From CAZZBK01 sp964652155 (GTDB taxonomy: Bacteria > Planctomycetota > Planctomycetia > Pirellulales > PNKZ01), in assembly GCA_964652155.1 (NCBI GenBank), contig CAZZBK010000004.1, positions 1-64,000 on the forward strand: a DNA stretch of 64,000 nucleotides, written 5' to 3'. Position numbers and translations under genes: made by a program. Under the pieces are notes generated by a model. It ran no database searches. It was not told the origin of the DNA and saw only the letters and a list, made by a program, of their open reading frames with translations. Positions 9,315-17,998 of this stretch are shown piece by piece. The number at the start of each line of letters is the position of its first letter. Within the stretch, counting starts at the first letter, position 1.

Positions 9315-9884
9315 ATGGGCAATTTTACTGTCGTTTACGACGCATGCGTTCTCTACCCTGCGCCTTTACGCGACTTTTTGATGTACCTTGCGACGACGGA
9401 TTTGTTTCGTGCGAAGTGGTCAAACGATATTCACAATGAATGGATCAATGCGGTTCTTAGAGACAGGCAAGACATAACCCGTGAAAAACTTGAGCGTACG
9501 AGAGAAATGATGAATGCAAGCGTTCGAGACTGCGTTGTCACGGGGTATGAATCACTAATTCCAGCGATCAAGCTTCCGGACGATAATGATCGCCATGTCG
9601 TCGCTGTGGCCATCATGGCTTGCGCAGACACTATTGTTACATTCAATTTGAAAGACTTTCCAGTTTCAGAGTTGGCCAAATACGACATAGAGGCTCAGCA
9701 CCCTGACGATTTTATTGTTCACCAGATTAACCTATCTCAGTCAATCGTATGTGCAGCAGCCAAGCGGCATAGAGCAAGCTTGAAGCAACCGCCTAAGAGT
9801 GCCGACGAATATCTTGAAACAATAGAAATGCAGGGATTACCTCAATCTACTTCAATTCTCAGATCATTCGCTGAGCTTATTTAG
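9315..9884 (+). CDS. PIN-domain toxin (VapC-like ribonuclease)
   Basis: A 189-residue PIN-domain protein, probably the toxin of the operon. The acidic metal-binding residues are visible: D9 (VVYDACVLYP), E42 (HNEW), D89/D90/D92 (KLPDDNDRHVVAVA) and D114 (FNLKDFP). PIN toxins cut tRNA or other RNA with Mg or Mn ions. A C-terminal extension of about 60 residues beyond the core (EYLETIEMQGLPQ...) is unlike classical 130-residue VapC. AT-rich codon use matches the upstream antitoxin and differs from the surrounding genes. Confidence 0.82.
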   Translation: MGNFTVVYDACVLYPAPLRDFLMYLATTDLFRAKWSNDIHNEWINAVLRDRQDITREKLERTREMMNASVRDCVVTGYESLIPAIKLPDDNDRHVVAVAIMACADTIVTFNLKDFPVSELAKYDIEAQHPDDFIVHQINLSQSIVCAAAKRHRASLKQPPKSADEYLETIEMQGLPQSTSILRSFAELI

Positions 9885-9907
9885 TGACAGCTCTGTCGCC
9901 TAGCTGG

Positions 9908-10666
9908 TTAGCATGACTTACCGCACAGCCAAGTCTTGATTTCCTCGACGCCCAGCGCGCCGTTATGCAACGCCGAGGCAATCAGCACGTAGTCGATCTC
10001 CTCCTCGGCCAAGGCGGCCAGATCGGCGCGATGGCGTACGCCGCCGCCGGTTGTGAGCTGCAGCAACGGGTAACGACGTCGCAAGGCGCTACACAAATCG
10101 AGCGTCGGTACTCCACCGTCGACACCCACGGCGGCCAGGTCGAGCACGATCAGTTGCGTGACGCCCCGCTCGGCGACAAAGTCGGCAATCGCATGCGGAT
10201 CGCGCGGCCACAGCGGCGACGAGGTGAGTGGCCGACCCTGCTTAAGGTCGAGGCTAAACACGAGCCGATCGGGAGTGACGATCTCGATCAACTCGTCGAG
10301 CCCTCGCGGATCGGCGAGCGATTCGAGCCCCACGATGATCCGCGACAACGGCCGATCTGCCGCAACGAACTGCGCCAAGGCCGTGGCTCGCGCGCTGCTT
10401 CCCGCCCCCGCATCGACCCACAGTTCCAGACCGCAGCCAAGCAGCGCCTGATAAGCGCGCCAATCGGGCTCAGCGCCGCCAATGGCGTCCAGATCCGCCA
10501 CATAGGCGCTGCGAAAGCCGAAGCGGTCGATCAAGCCGCGGGCCACGCTCGCCGCTTGGGCGTCGGAGCACAGGGTGCTGGCGATCGGCCGGTAGTTGTC
10601 CCGCTCGCCGGCCACGCCGCGCACGACGACACCTTCTTTGAGATCGATCACCGGCAGGATTTGCAT
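9908..10666 (-). CDS. HisA-like TIM barrel protein (COG1411 type)
   Basis: A 252-residue TIM-barrel protein related to phosphoribosylformimino-AICAR ribotide isomerase HisA. The start (ILPVIDLKEGVVVRGVAGER) fits the COG1411 group rather than true HisA, whose start reads IPAIDLxxGxxVRL. COG1411 genes occur with archaeal-type tetrahydromethanopterin genes in methylotrophs and planctomycetes. Other barrel landmarks are WVDAGAG, FSLDLKQGRPL and the phosphate-binding TTGGGVRHRADL. No histidine or methanopterin genes adjoin it here, so its place in that pathway is inferred from family membership only. Confidence 0.75.
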   Translation of the reverse strand: MQILPVIDLKEGVVVRGVAGERDNYRPIASTLCSDAQAASVARGLIDRFGFRSAYVADLDAIGGAEPDWRAYQALLGCGLELWVDAGAGSSARATALAQFVAADRPLSRIIVGLESLADPRGLDELIEIVTPDRLVFSLDLKQGRPLTSSPLWPRDPHAIADFVAERGVTQLIVLDLAAVGVDGGVPTLDLCSALRRRYPLLQLTTGGGVRHRADLAALAEEEIDYVLIASALHNGALGVEEIKTWLCGKSC

Positions 10667-10855
10667 GGCTAGGTTGACTCACTCGACGCGCGAAGGGCAG
10701 GGCTTGCGAACAAGCCCATCTTGGTTGATGAGAGGCCGCGAGCCTAGGGGCGGCCGACGATTTTTGCTTGCGGGGGCCATCGCTCGCGGCTTACGATGGG
10801 CCACGAAGTCAAGCAAGATCAAATCCGCTTTCAAAGCATCCGGAGAATCGACATC

Positions 10856-11449
10856 ATGAATCGCCGCAGCGCGTGGTTTGCAATCGTGTGGTTGGGCTTG
10901 GTCGCCGTGAGCGCCGCCCAAGAAAAGAACGCCGATGGCTGGATCGTCCTGTTCGACGGCAAGACGCTCAACGGCTGGAAGGCCAACGAGGCACCCGAGT
11001 GCTGGACGGTCGAGGACGGCACGCTCAAGGGGAGCGGCGGCAAGAGTCACCTGTTCTACATGGGTCGCGAGTTCACCGATTGCGAGTTCAAGGCCGAGGT
11101 CAAGGCCACGGCGGGCAGCAACTCGGGCATGTATTTCCGCACCGCCTTTGGTCCTGGTTTTCCCAAGGGTTACGAAGCCCAGGTGAACAATTCGCATCGC
11201 GACCCGAAACGGACCGGCAGCCTGTACAACTTTGTCTCGGTCGGCGAGCAGCTTGTGCCGGACGACACGTGGTGGACCGAGCACATTATCGTTCGCGGCA
11301 ACCATATCATCATCAAAATCAACGACAAAGTCGTGGTCGACTACAAGGACGAGAAGAACACCTTCACCAAGGGTTACCTCGCGCTGCAACAGCACGACCC
11401 CAAGAGCGTCGTGTTCTACCGCAAGCTGATGGTCAAGCCGCTCGACTAA
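10856..11449 (+). CDS. Secreted DUF1080 protein (3-keto-disaccharide hydrolase-like)
   Basis: A 197-residue exported protein with a signal peptide (about 1-22, ending VSAAQ) and one DUF1080 domain, a concanavalin-like beta-sandwich that includes glucanase-like and 3-keto-glycoside hydrolase members. Landmarks are GWIVLFDGKTLNGWKA, SNSGMYFRTAFG and the C-terminal GYLALQQHDPKSVVFYRKLMVKPL. The family is hugely expanded in planctomycetes. ATG 10856 is used because it opens the signal peptide; upstream in-frame ATGs do not. Confidence 0.88.
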   Translation: MNRRSAWFAIVWLGLVAVSAAQEKNADGWIVLFDGKTLNGWKANEAPECWTVEDGTLKGSGGKSHLFYMGREFTDCEFKAEVKATAGSNSGMYFRTAFGPGFPKGYEAQVNNSHRDPKRTGSLYNFVSVGEQLVPDDTWWTEHIIVRGNHIIIKINDKVVVDYKDEKNTFTKGYLALQQHDPKSVVFYRKLMVKPLD

Positions 11450-11621
11450 GGGCCGATCCGACAACTGTCGCTGACCGCCTCAAATGGGCGAAGGCCGCGG
11501 AGCAACCGGGGGCCGTCCCCCGCGCATTTCTCCACTCGTCCGGACCGTACAACTTGGCAGCGGGGCGTAGCGCTGCGAGAATGCTTGAAGAGTGATTCAT
11601 GGTCTTCAGGTGTTTTCGACG

Positions 11622-12191
11622 ATGCAGCGCCCCGCTACCCATGTTGTTCGTGTCGGCGTGCTGGGGCAACTCGGCCAGTTCATGGCCGCCGACTCGCGCC
11701 GTTACCCACGCGGCACGCGGGTGATTGTCCGCACCCTGCGCGGACTGGAGATCGGCGAGGTCCTGTCGAACGCGATCCAAAGCGCTCCCGGCCCGCTCGA
11801 TGGCGAACTGCTCCGCGCGATGACGATCGAAGACGAGTTGCTGGCGACCCGGCTGCACAAGCATCGCGCATCGGCCTGGGAGGCGTGCGAGGCGCGGCTG
11901 GCCGAGCGCGGCGTGAGCGCGGCCGCGCTGCTCGATGTCGAGCCGCTGTTCGATGGCTCGACCCTGCTGTTCTATTTCCTGGGCGAGCCCGGCCGCGAAG
12001 TCGAGGCGCTGCTCGATGAGTTGGCCGAGACCTACGACGCGCGGGCCAAAGTCACTCAATTCGCCGCCACGTTGAGCGCGGGTTGCGGCCCGGGCTGCGG
12101 AACCGAGCACGCCGAGGGACCGGGCTGCACGAACTGTGGTAGCGGTTGCGCGGTGGCCGACGCCTGCGGCGTGAAGCGGTCGAGGTCATGA
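11622..12191 (+). CDS. PSP1/RicT-like regulatory protein with Cys-rich tail
   Basis: A 189-residue protein with a PSP1 domain (about residues 1-150), the family of Bacillus RicT (YaaT), which acts in an Fe-S complex affecting mRNA maturation. Family stretches are FMAADSRRYPRGTRVIVRTLRGLEIGEVL and TLLFYFLGEPGREVEALLDELAETY. The tail holds seven cysteines in CGPGCG and CTNCGSGCAVADACG, a pattern suited to Fe-S or zinc binding. RicA and RicF partners are not seen. Its stop overlaps the next start as ATGA, implying translational coupling. Confidence 0.78.
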   Translation: MQRPATHVVRVGVLGQLGQFMAADSRRYPRGTRVIVRTLRGLEIGEVLSNAIQSAPGPLDGELLRAMTIEDELLATRLHKHRASAWEACEARLAERGVSAAALLDVEPLFDGSTLLFYFLGEPGREVEALLDELAETYDARAKVTQFAATLSAGCGPGCGTEHAEGPGCTNCGSGCAVADACGVKRSRS

Positions 12192-13321
12192 ACGCGCGGC
12201 GCGGACACTTCATCCCGATCGATCCCCGCGCGCTGCTCGCGGTGCTGCGCCGGCTTGAACCCATGAGCGACGCGGAGGCGGAGCGGTTCAACACGGTGAT
12301 CGGGCTCATCGAGCAGCGCATCCATGCCGAGTTTCAGAGGCGCGTGCGGCGGCTGTGCGAGATCTACGCGCGATTCGACCCCGACGTGGACGTTGTGCCG
12401 CTCCCGCCGAGCGACACGGCCACCCGAGAACGTCTGGCGGCGGAACTGTTCGTCGGCATGGGCTATTTGCTTGAGAAGGCCAACTTTCGCCGGCTCGACC
12501 GCTCGGACGTGCAACAGGCCGTGCGTGCGATGGGTGCTCTCGGCGCGTCGTTGGCCGTCAACATCGAGGCGTTCTCGCGGCTCGATGTGTACGCCCGCGG
12601 ACACCATGTCGATACCCGCCAGCGGCGCCGCTGGCAGAACTGGTTCCGCCGCGAGGTGCTGCACGTGCCGCTCTACAAACGGCTGGCCGTGGCGTTTCGC
12701 CCGCATGACGACCATCGCCTGCCGGGCCATTTCAACGCCGACACGATTTACCTGCGGTACTTCAAAAACATTCCCGAGATGGATGTCGACATGGTGCTGC
12801 CCGGCACCCGCGTGAAAATGTCGACGCTCGATCATGCGATGATCGCCATGCCGACCTTCACGGGTCTGTTCGTGACGGGCTTGAAAATTGTCAAAGGGGC
12901 ATTGCTCGTCGCGGCGGTCGGTTTCTACGGGCTACTCGCTTATGTGGGGCTCGTCATCGGCACGCTGGGCTACGGCTACCGCTCGTTTTTTGGCTATGTG
13001 CGGACCCGCGAGAAGTATCAGCTCAATTTGACGCAGAGCTTGTACTACCAGAATTTGGACAACAACCTCGGCGTGATTTATCGAGCGGCCGCCGAAGCCG
13101 AGGACCAGGAGTTCCGCGAGGCGGTTACGGCGTACTACTTGCTCTGGCGCCGCGCGGGCCCCGAGGGCTGGACGCTGGAAGAACTCGACCAGCAGGCCGA
13201 GGCGATGCTCCGCGAGCATGTCCGCGGGGACGTCGACTTCGAGGCGAGCGACGCCGTCGAGAAGCTCCGCAACTGGGAGCTGCTCGAAGTCCGCGGCGAC
13301 GGCCGACTGGCGGTGGGTTGA
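12188..13321 (+). CDS. DUF3754 (TMEM143-like) membrane protein
   Basis: A 377-residue protein matching DUF3754/TMEM143-type proteins, whose biochemical role is unknown. The conserved centre includes DTIYLRYFKNIPEMDVDMVLPGTRVKM, followed by two hydrophobic segments at about 224-262 that probably form a membrane hairpin. After it comes KYQLNLTQSLYYQNLDNNLGVIYRAAAEAEDQEFREAVTAYYLLW, typical of the family, then a winged-helix-like tail. It overlaps the PSP1 gene by 4 nt and ends just before an assembly gap. Confidence 0.78.
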   Translation: MNARRGHFIPIDPRALLAVLRRLEPMSDAEAERFNTVIGLIEQRIHAEFQRRVRRLCEIYARFDPDVDVVPLPPSDTATRERLAAELFVGMGYLLEKANFRRLDRSDVQQAVRAMGALGASLAVNIEAFSRLDVYARGHHVDTRQRRRWQNWFRREVLHVPLYKRLAVAFRPHDDHRLPGHFNADTIYLRYFKNIPEMDVDMVLPGTRVKMSTLDHAMIAMPTFTGLFVTGLKIVKGALLVAAVGFYGLLAYVGLVIGTLGYGYRSFFGYVRTREKYQLNLTQSLYYQNLDNNLGVIYRAAAEAEDQEFREAVTAYYLLWRRAGPEGWTLEELDQQAEAMLREHVRGDVDFEASDAVEKLRNWELLEVRGDGRLAVG

Positions 13322-13326
13322 GGACA

Positions 13327-13426
13327 NNNNNNNNNNNNNNNNNNNNNNNNNNNNNNNNNNNNNNNNNNNNNNNNNNNNNNNNNNNNNNNNNNNNNNNNNN
13401 NNNNNNNNNNNNNNNNNNNNNNNNNN
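13327..13426. other. Assembly gap (100 N)
   Basis: A 100-N placeholder between the DUF3754 stop and the desaturase gene. Both flanking genes are complete on the visible side, so the gap is intergenic or hides a small gene. Confidence 0.98.
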
Positions 13427-13516
13427 ATTGCGATTTCGCCCGGCTCGATTATCACCTACAATCCTGGCTGCTGAGCGGATTCGAGCCCCATTCTCTCTGG
13501 CGGTTGCAGGTGTTCC

Positions 13517-14458
13517 TTGAGCCAAGTGCTTCCAGCGCCTGTTGTGCGCATCCCGCTCGCGGCCTCGCCGCGCCGCATCATGTGGCGCAACACGGCGGTC
13601 CTCGTGAGCATCCACCTGCTGGCGCTGTTGGCGCTGCTGCCGTGCTTTTTTAGTTGGACCGGGGTCGTGCTCGCGCTGCTGGGACACTATCTGTTCGGCC
13701 TGCTGGGGATCACGCTTGGTTACCACCGCCTGCTCACCCATCGCGGTCTGAGCTGTTCGCGCCGCTTCGAACATGTGCTGGCCCTGTTTGGCGTGTGCTG
13801 TTTGCAAGACACGCCGGCGCGCTGGGTGGCCATCCATCGCCAACACCATCAGTTCTCTGACGAGCAGAACGACCCACACAGTCCGCTGGTGGCTTTTATC
13901 TGGGGACACTTCGGCTGGCTGCTGGTCGAAAATCGCGAGCACAACCAACTCGCATTTCTCGATCGTTACGCGCACGACTTGCTGCAAGACCCGTTCTACA
14001 TTCGCTTGGAACGGCGCAATAACAGTTTCAAAATTTATGCCCTGCACGCTCTGTTCTATTTTCTCGCCGGTCTCGGTGCGGGCTATCTGCTGACGGGCAA
14101 CGTCAGCGACAGCCTATACTTTGCCTCCAGCGTGTTGATCTGGGGTGTGTTCATTCGCACGCTCACGGTATGGCACAGCACGTGGTCGGTGAACTCGCTC
14201 GCCCATATCTGGGGCTACCGCAACTACGCCACCGACGACAAGAGTCGCAACAACTGGTTCGTGGCGCTCGTCGCAATTGGCGAGGGCTGGCACAACAACC
14301 ATCATCACGATCAGCGATCCGCCGCGCACGGCCATCGTCCCTGGGAAATCGATCTGACCTGGAGCGCCGTGCGGCTGCTCGAAAAGCTGGGGCTGGTCCA
14401 CGACGTGATTCGACCTCGCGCCGCCGCCGCGCGGCCAATGTCCTCCGCAAGCAAGTAG
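13517..14458 (+). CDS. Acyl-CoA/acyl-lipid delta-9-type fatty acid desaturase
   Basis: A 313-residue integral membrane di-iron desaturase introducing a double bond into fatty acyl chains. All three histidine boxes are present: HRLLTH (70-75), HRQHH (107-111) and HNNHHH (about 258-263). Hydrophobic pairs lie around residues 26-65 and 175-215. The spacing fits the stearoyl-CoA desaturase/DesC group. The start is uncertain: TTG 13517 has AGG six nt upstream, and GTG 13526 is the alternative. Confidence 0.9.
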   Translation: MSQVLPAPVVRIPLAASPRRIMWRNTAVLVSIHLLALLALLPCFFSWTGVVLALLGHYLFGLLGITLGYHRLLTHRGLSCSRRFEHVLALFGVCCLQDTPARWVAIHRQHHQFSDEQNDPHSPLVAFIWGHFGWLLVENREHNQLAFLDRYAHDLLQDPFYIRLERRNNSFKIYALHALFYFLAGLGAGYLLTGNVSDSLYFASSVLIWGVFIRTLTVWHSTWSVNSLAHIWGYRNYATDDKSRNNWFVALVAIGEGWHNNHHHDQRSAAHGHRPWEIDLTWSAVRLLEKLGLVHDVIRPRAAAARPMSSASK

Positions 14459-14583
14459 CGGCACGAATCAACAAAACGCCCTGCGCACCCGGTCTGTCCC
14501 GACTGTCATTGCTTGTGGCGGCAAGGTAGAATTTAAGTGGCGGAGAGGAGTCAAGTGCTGACACTTGTTTGACCGAGGTTCGG

Positions 14584-14868
14584 ATGACGACCATCTCGAT
14601 TCAAGACGCCCAGGCCAAGTTGGCGGAACTCATCCATCAACTGTCCCCGGGCGAAGAACTGCTCATAACCGAGAACAATCAGCCGGTCGCTCGTCTGGTT
14701 CCCACGACCGGAGCCAGACTTCAACGGAAACTCGGTACCATGCGCGGCACGGTGCTTTATACGGCTCGAGACTTTGACGCCGCTCTCGAAGCCGTACCGG
14801 GAGTGGATGTTGCAAGCAAGCAGCGATCTTGGCGTCACGATTCTGCCCATCACGGTGGACTACGCTAA
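14584..14868 (+). pseudogene. Phd/YefM-type antitoxin, C-terminus rearranged
   Basis: The first 65 residues match Phd/YefM antitoxins: MTTISIQDAQAKLAELIHQL, ITENNQPVARLVPT, then the toxin-binding YTARDFDAALE. After this the frame runs into a sequence that is not Phd-like (AVPGVDVASKQRSW...). The same DNA in another frame encodes the C-terminal part of a VapC toxin. A deletion near 14770-14785 that removed the Phd tail and the VapC start explains both. The DNA-binding part could still be made. Confidence 0.72.
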
Positions 14869-15004
14869 TGTTCAGGCAACGCTGCCAAATCATCATCGTG
14901 ATCCGTTTGACCGACTGCTCGTAGCCCAAGCACAGCTCGAGAACGTGCCGGTCGTAAGCAACGATCCGATCTTCGACCGCTATGGCGTAGCGCGCTTGTG
15001 GTGA
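14774..15004 (+). pseudogene. VapC PIN toxin remnant, N-terminal part deleted
   Basis: About 74 residues of the C-terminal half of a VapC toxin: KPYREWMLQASSDLGVTILPIT, LPNHHRDPFDRLLVAQAQ, PVVSNDPIFDRYGVARLW. Full VapC proteins are about 130 residues. The N-terminal portion with the first catalytic Asp and the Glu is missing, so ribonuclease activity is not expected. It overlaps the altered 3' end of the antitoxin frame, consistent with one internal deletion. Confidence 0.75.
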
Positions 15005-15243
15005 GGCAGAGCCGCCCAGCGAGTGACCAAGTCCGCGCGAAGCGGCGAAACCCTGCCGTCACCCTTGCTGTCATTGGCCGTTGGACTATCGTAAACTAAC
15101 CTCTGCCAAAGTGTCCTGGTGGTTGGCCTGAATCGGCTCTGCACAGGTCCAAAATCGCCTGGAATTTGGTTACGGGTGGAAATCGTCCGACCCATACAAC
15201 ACAAGCAAAGCCATAAGTCGCTTAACCGTTGGGAGTTAGAAAT

Positions 15244-16278
15244 ATGCTTCGCGTCGGCATCGTCGGGGTCGGTTTTATGGGCATGATCCATTACCTGGCC
15301 TATCAACAGCTCAAAGGGGTCAAGGTCACGGCGATCAGTTCTCGCGATGCGAAAAAACGCGCGGGGGATTGGCGTGGTATCAAGGGCAACTTCGGCCCAA
15401 GAGGCGCGGTCATGGACCTCAAGGGGATCGCGGCTTACGCGCGTGTCGAGGAGCTGCTCGCGGATCCGAACGTCGACCTAGTCGATATCTGCTTGCCCCC
15501 CTCGGGTCACCCGAGCGCGGCCATCGCGGCGCTCCAAGCGGGCAAACATGCGCTGGTCGAAAAGCCCATCGCGCTCGAAACAGCCGACGCCGAGAAGATG
15601 GTCGCCGCGGCTAAAAAGGCTGGCAAGCAACTGATGATCGGGCATGTGCTGCCGTTCTTCGGCGAGTACGCCTACGCACACAAGGTGATTGTCGATGGCA
15701 AGTACGGGCGAGTGCTGGGGGGCCACTTCAAGCGGATCATTTCCGATCCCTTGTGGCTCAAAGACTTTTTCGACCCACGCTCGGTGGGTGGCCCGGTGGT
15801 CGATTTGCACATTCACGACGCGCATTTCATCCGCCTCGTGTGTGGCATGCCCAAGGCCGTGTTCAGCAGCGGCAGAGAGCGCGGCGAGGTGGTCGAGTTC
15901 TTCACCTCGCAATTCATGTTCGACGATCCGAGCTTGGCGGTCTCGGCCACGAGCGGCGTGATTAACCAGCCGGGGCGGTCGTTCACGCATGGCTTTGAGA
16001 TTCAACTGGAGAAAGCCACGCTGGTCTACGACTTCGCCGTGCTCGATGGTCTGCCCACGACGAACATCCCGCTCACGGTCATCCCCGCGAAGGGTAAGCC
16101 GTTTCAGCCCTCGCTGCGGGCGGTCGACGCCTTCGCGGCGGAACTCGACGCGGCGGCCAAGGCTGTCAAGTCAGGGCAGCCTTCGCCCATCTTGGCCGGC
16201 GAGTTGGCGCTCGATGCCCTGCGACTGTGCCACAAGCAAACGCAGTCGGTGCGCACGGGCAAGATCGTCAAGGTGTAG
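15244..16278 (+). CDS. Gfo/Idh/MocA family oxidoreductase
   Basis: A 344-residue NAD(P)-dependent sugar or inositol oxidoreductase. The Rossmann start VGIVGVGFMG is followed by the family EKP motif (ALVEKPIALE, about residues 105-115) and a C-terminal alpha/beta domain with GGPVVDLHIHDAHFIRLV holding the expected catalytic His/Asp region. No signal peptide is seen. GGGAG-type Shine-Dalgarno sequence lies about 9 nt before ATG 15244. The substrate cannot be named. Confidence 0.9.
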   Translation: MLRVGIVGVGFMGMIHYLAYQQLKGVKVTAISSRDAKKRAGDWRGIKGNFGPRGAVMDLKGIAAYARVEELLADPNVDLVDICLPPSGHPSAAIAALQAGKHALVEKPIALETADAEKMVAAAKKAGKQLMIGHVLPFFGEYAYAHKVIVDGKYGRVLGGHFKRIISDPLWLKDFFDPRSVGGPVVDLHIHDAHFIRLVCGMPKAVFSSGRERGEVVEFFTSQFMFDDPSLAVSATSGVINQPGRSFTHGFEIQLEKATLVYDFAVLDGLPTTNIPLTVIPAKGKPFQPSLRAVDAFAAELDAAAKAVKSGQPSPILAGELALDALRLCHKQTQSVRTGKIVKV

Positions 16279-16409
16279 CCGCTCTCGACCCCTAGGCGGT
16301 GAATGAGCCCCGGCGAGCAACGCGAGGCCCTTAAACACCGGGCTTCCGGTGGTCGCCCTGGCTCAATGGCCGCGCAGACCTCGCTAAAAAACACGCCGCG
16401 CGCGTGGGC

Positions 16410-17864
16410 CTATGCCAAGCCGTCGAGCGGTTCGCCGTGATACACAAAGTGCGGTCGAAGTGTGGCGTCTTGCCAAGCCACTTCGCGCGGCAAACCCAAC
16501 GCCTGATAGATGGTCGCCCCGAGGTTTTCGGGCTTCTGCGGCATGGTCGTCGGGTAGGCGCCGATCTTATCGGTCGCACCCACGACGCGGCCACCTTGCA
16601 CGCCGCCGCCGGCCAGAAAGATCGACTGGGTCCCCCAGTGGTCGCGTCCCGCCTGGGCGTAGTGTTGCGACAAGGTGCTGAGCCGCGGCGTGCGCCCCAT
16701 CTCGCCGGCCATGATGACCAGTGTCGAGTCGAGCAAGCCGCGAACGTGCAGGTCTTCGAGAAGTGCCGACACGGCCCGATCGGTGGGCGGAAGCAAGTAA
16801 TTTTTCAGGTGTGGGAAAGCGTTGCCGTGCGTGTCCCAGGTCTCGTTATTGCCCAAGTTCACCTGCACGAGATTCACGCCCGCCTCGACCAACTGTCGGG
16901 CCATCAAGCAGGACCAGCCAAAGGTGTTGCGGCCGTAGCGGTCGAGCACCTTGGGGTCGGCCTTGTGCACGTCGAACGCGCTCTGCACGCTCTTGTCGGC
17001 CAATAGTCCGACGGCGCGTTGCCGCTGGCCATCGAACGCATCCGACTCGGCGGCGTGTTCCAGGGCGGCGCTCTGCGCCTTAATATGTTCGAGCAACTTG
17101 AGCCGGTTGCGGAATCGCTCGGTCGGCATGTCCTGCGGCAGCGAAAGATTCGGCGCTTGAAACTCGAAGTTCGTCAGCTCGACCTTCCCCTTGGAATGAT
17201 GAAAGGCATAGGTCGGGTAGGCACCGTAGGCCTCGCTGTTAAAGCGACAGAGCTCGAGGAACAACGGGTTGCGATGGGCACCCATCTCGCCGGCAAATTG
17301 GCCAGGCAGAATGCGGCCCGTGCGGTGAATCAGTGTCTCGGGGAGCACGACGGCCGGGGGCAGGTTGTTGCGCGGCTTGGTCACGGCATTGGCGATGGCA
17401 GCGAGCGACGGCCAGTCACTGGGCCGCGGCGCGCTGGGGTCGTAGCCCGGCGGCATCATCGTGCGGCCGGTCAGCATCGCGGTGTGCCCTTGCGAGTGCA
17501 ACGGATACGGATGCGCGAACGATCGGACAATCGACCAAAGCTGGCTTTGCTGGGCGAGCATCGGCAGGTGCTCGCAGATTTGTATGCCGGGCGTTTGGGT
17601 CGCGATCGGGTTGAACTCGCCGCGAATCGTGTCGGGGGCGTCGGGCTTCATGTCGAAGCTGTCGAGCTGACCCAGACCGCCGGACAAAAACAAGTAGATC
17701 ACCGCGCGAGCGCGGGGCGGCTTCGACGCGCTGGTCGCACCCATCGAACGCAAGGCCGAGACGTGATTCATCCCCAGGCCGACCAACCCCAACGCGCCAG
17801 CCTGAACGACCGTGCGTCGCGCGAGGTTCGCATGACCAATGGCAGTGGGGCGAGACTGGGACAT
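16410..17864 (-). CDS. DUF1501 protein, probable Tat substrate
   Basis: A 484-residue DUF1501 protein, paralogous to the one at 202. The N-terminus has LARRTVVQAGALGLVGLG, a twin-arginine-like signal, then VIYLFLSGGLGQLDSFDMKPDAP. NNETWDTHGNAF and GEMGRTPRLS, followed by AGRDHWGTQSIFLAGGGVQGG, are family landmarks. Function is not established. It lies alone between Gfo/Idh and sugar isomerase genes, without the usual DUF1549/DUF1553 partner. Confidence 0.88.
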   Translation of the reverse strand: MSQSRPTAIGHANLARRTVVQAGALGLVGLGMNHVSALRSMGATSASKPPRARAVIYLFLSGGLGQLDSFDMKPDAPDTIRGEFNPIATQTPGIQICEHLPMLAQQSQLWSIVRSFAHPYPLHSQGHTAMLTGRTMMPPGYDPSAPRPSDWPSLAAIANAVTKPRNNLPPAVVLPETLIHRTGRILPGQFAGEMGAHRNPLFLELCRFNSEAYGAYPTYAFHHSKGKVELTNFEFQAPNLSLPQDMPTERFRNRLKLLEHIKAQSAALEHAAESDAFDGQRQRAVGLLADKSVQSAFDVHKADPKVLDRYGRNTFGWSCLMARQLVEAGVNLVQVNLGNNETWDTHGNAFPHLKNYLLPPTDRAVSALLEDLHVRGLLDSTLVIMAGEMGRTPRLSTLSQHYAQAGRDHWGTQSIFLAGGGVQGGRVVGATDKIGAYPTTMPQKPENLGATIYQALGLPREVAWQDATLRPHFVYHGEPLDGLA

Positions 17865-17998
17865 GAGTACTTACCCAGGCAGTGTCGAGGGAGGGGGGAG
17901 CAAGGATCGCTAGCCGTTGATGATTACTCTATCGGACACGCCCGGCCGCCGCAATAAAAGTTTGGCCTGGAGTGCTCAAATTCCAGTGAAATAAGGCT

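Noticed and set aside
9908..10666. A histidine biosynthesis HisA gene
   Set aside because: The N-terminal signature fits COG1411, and no other his gene is adjacent.
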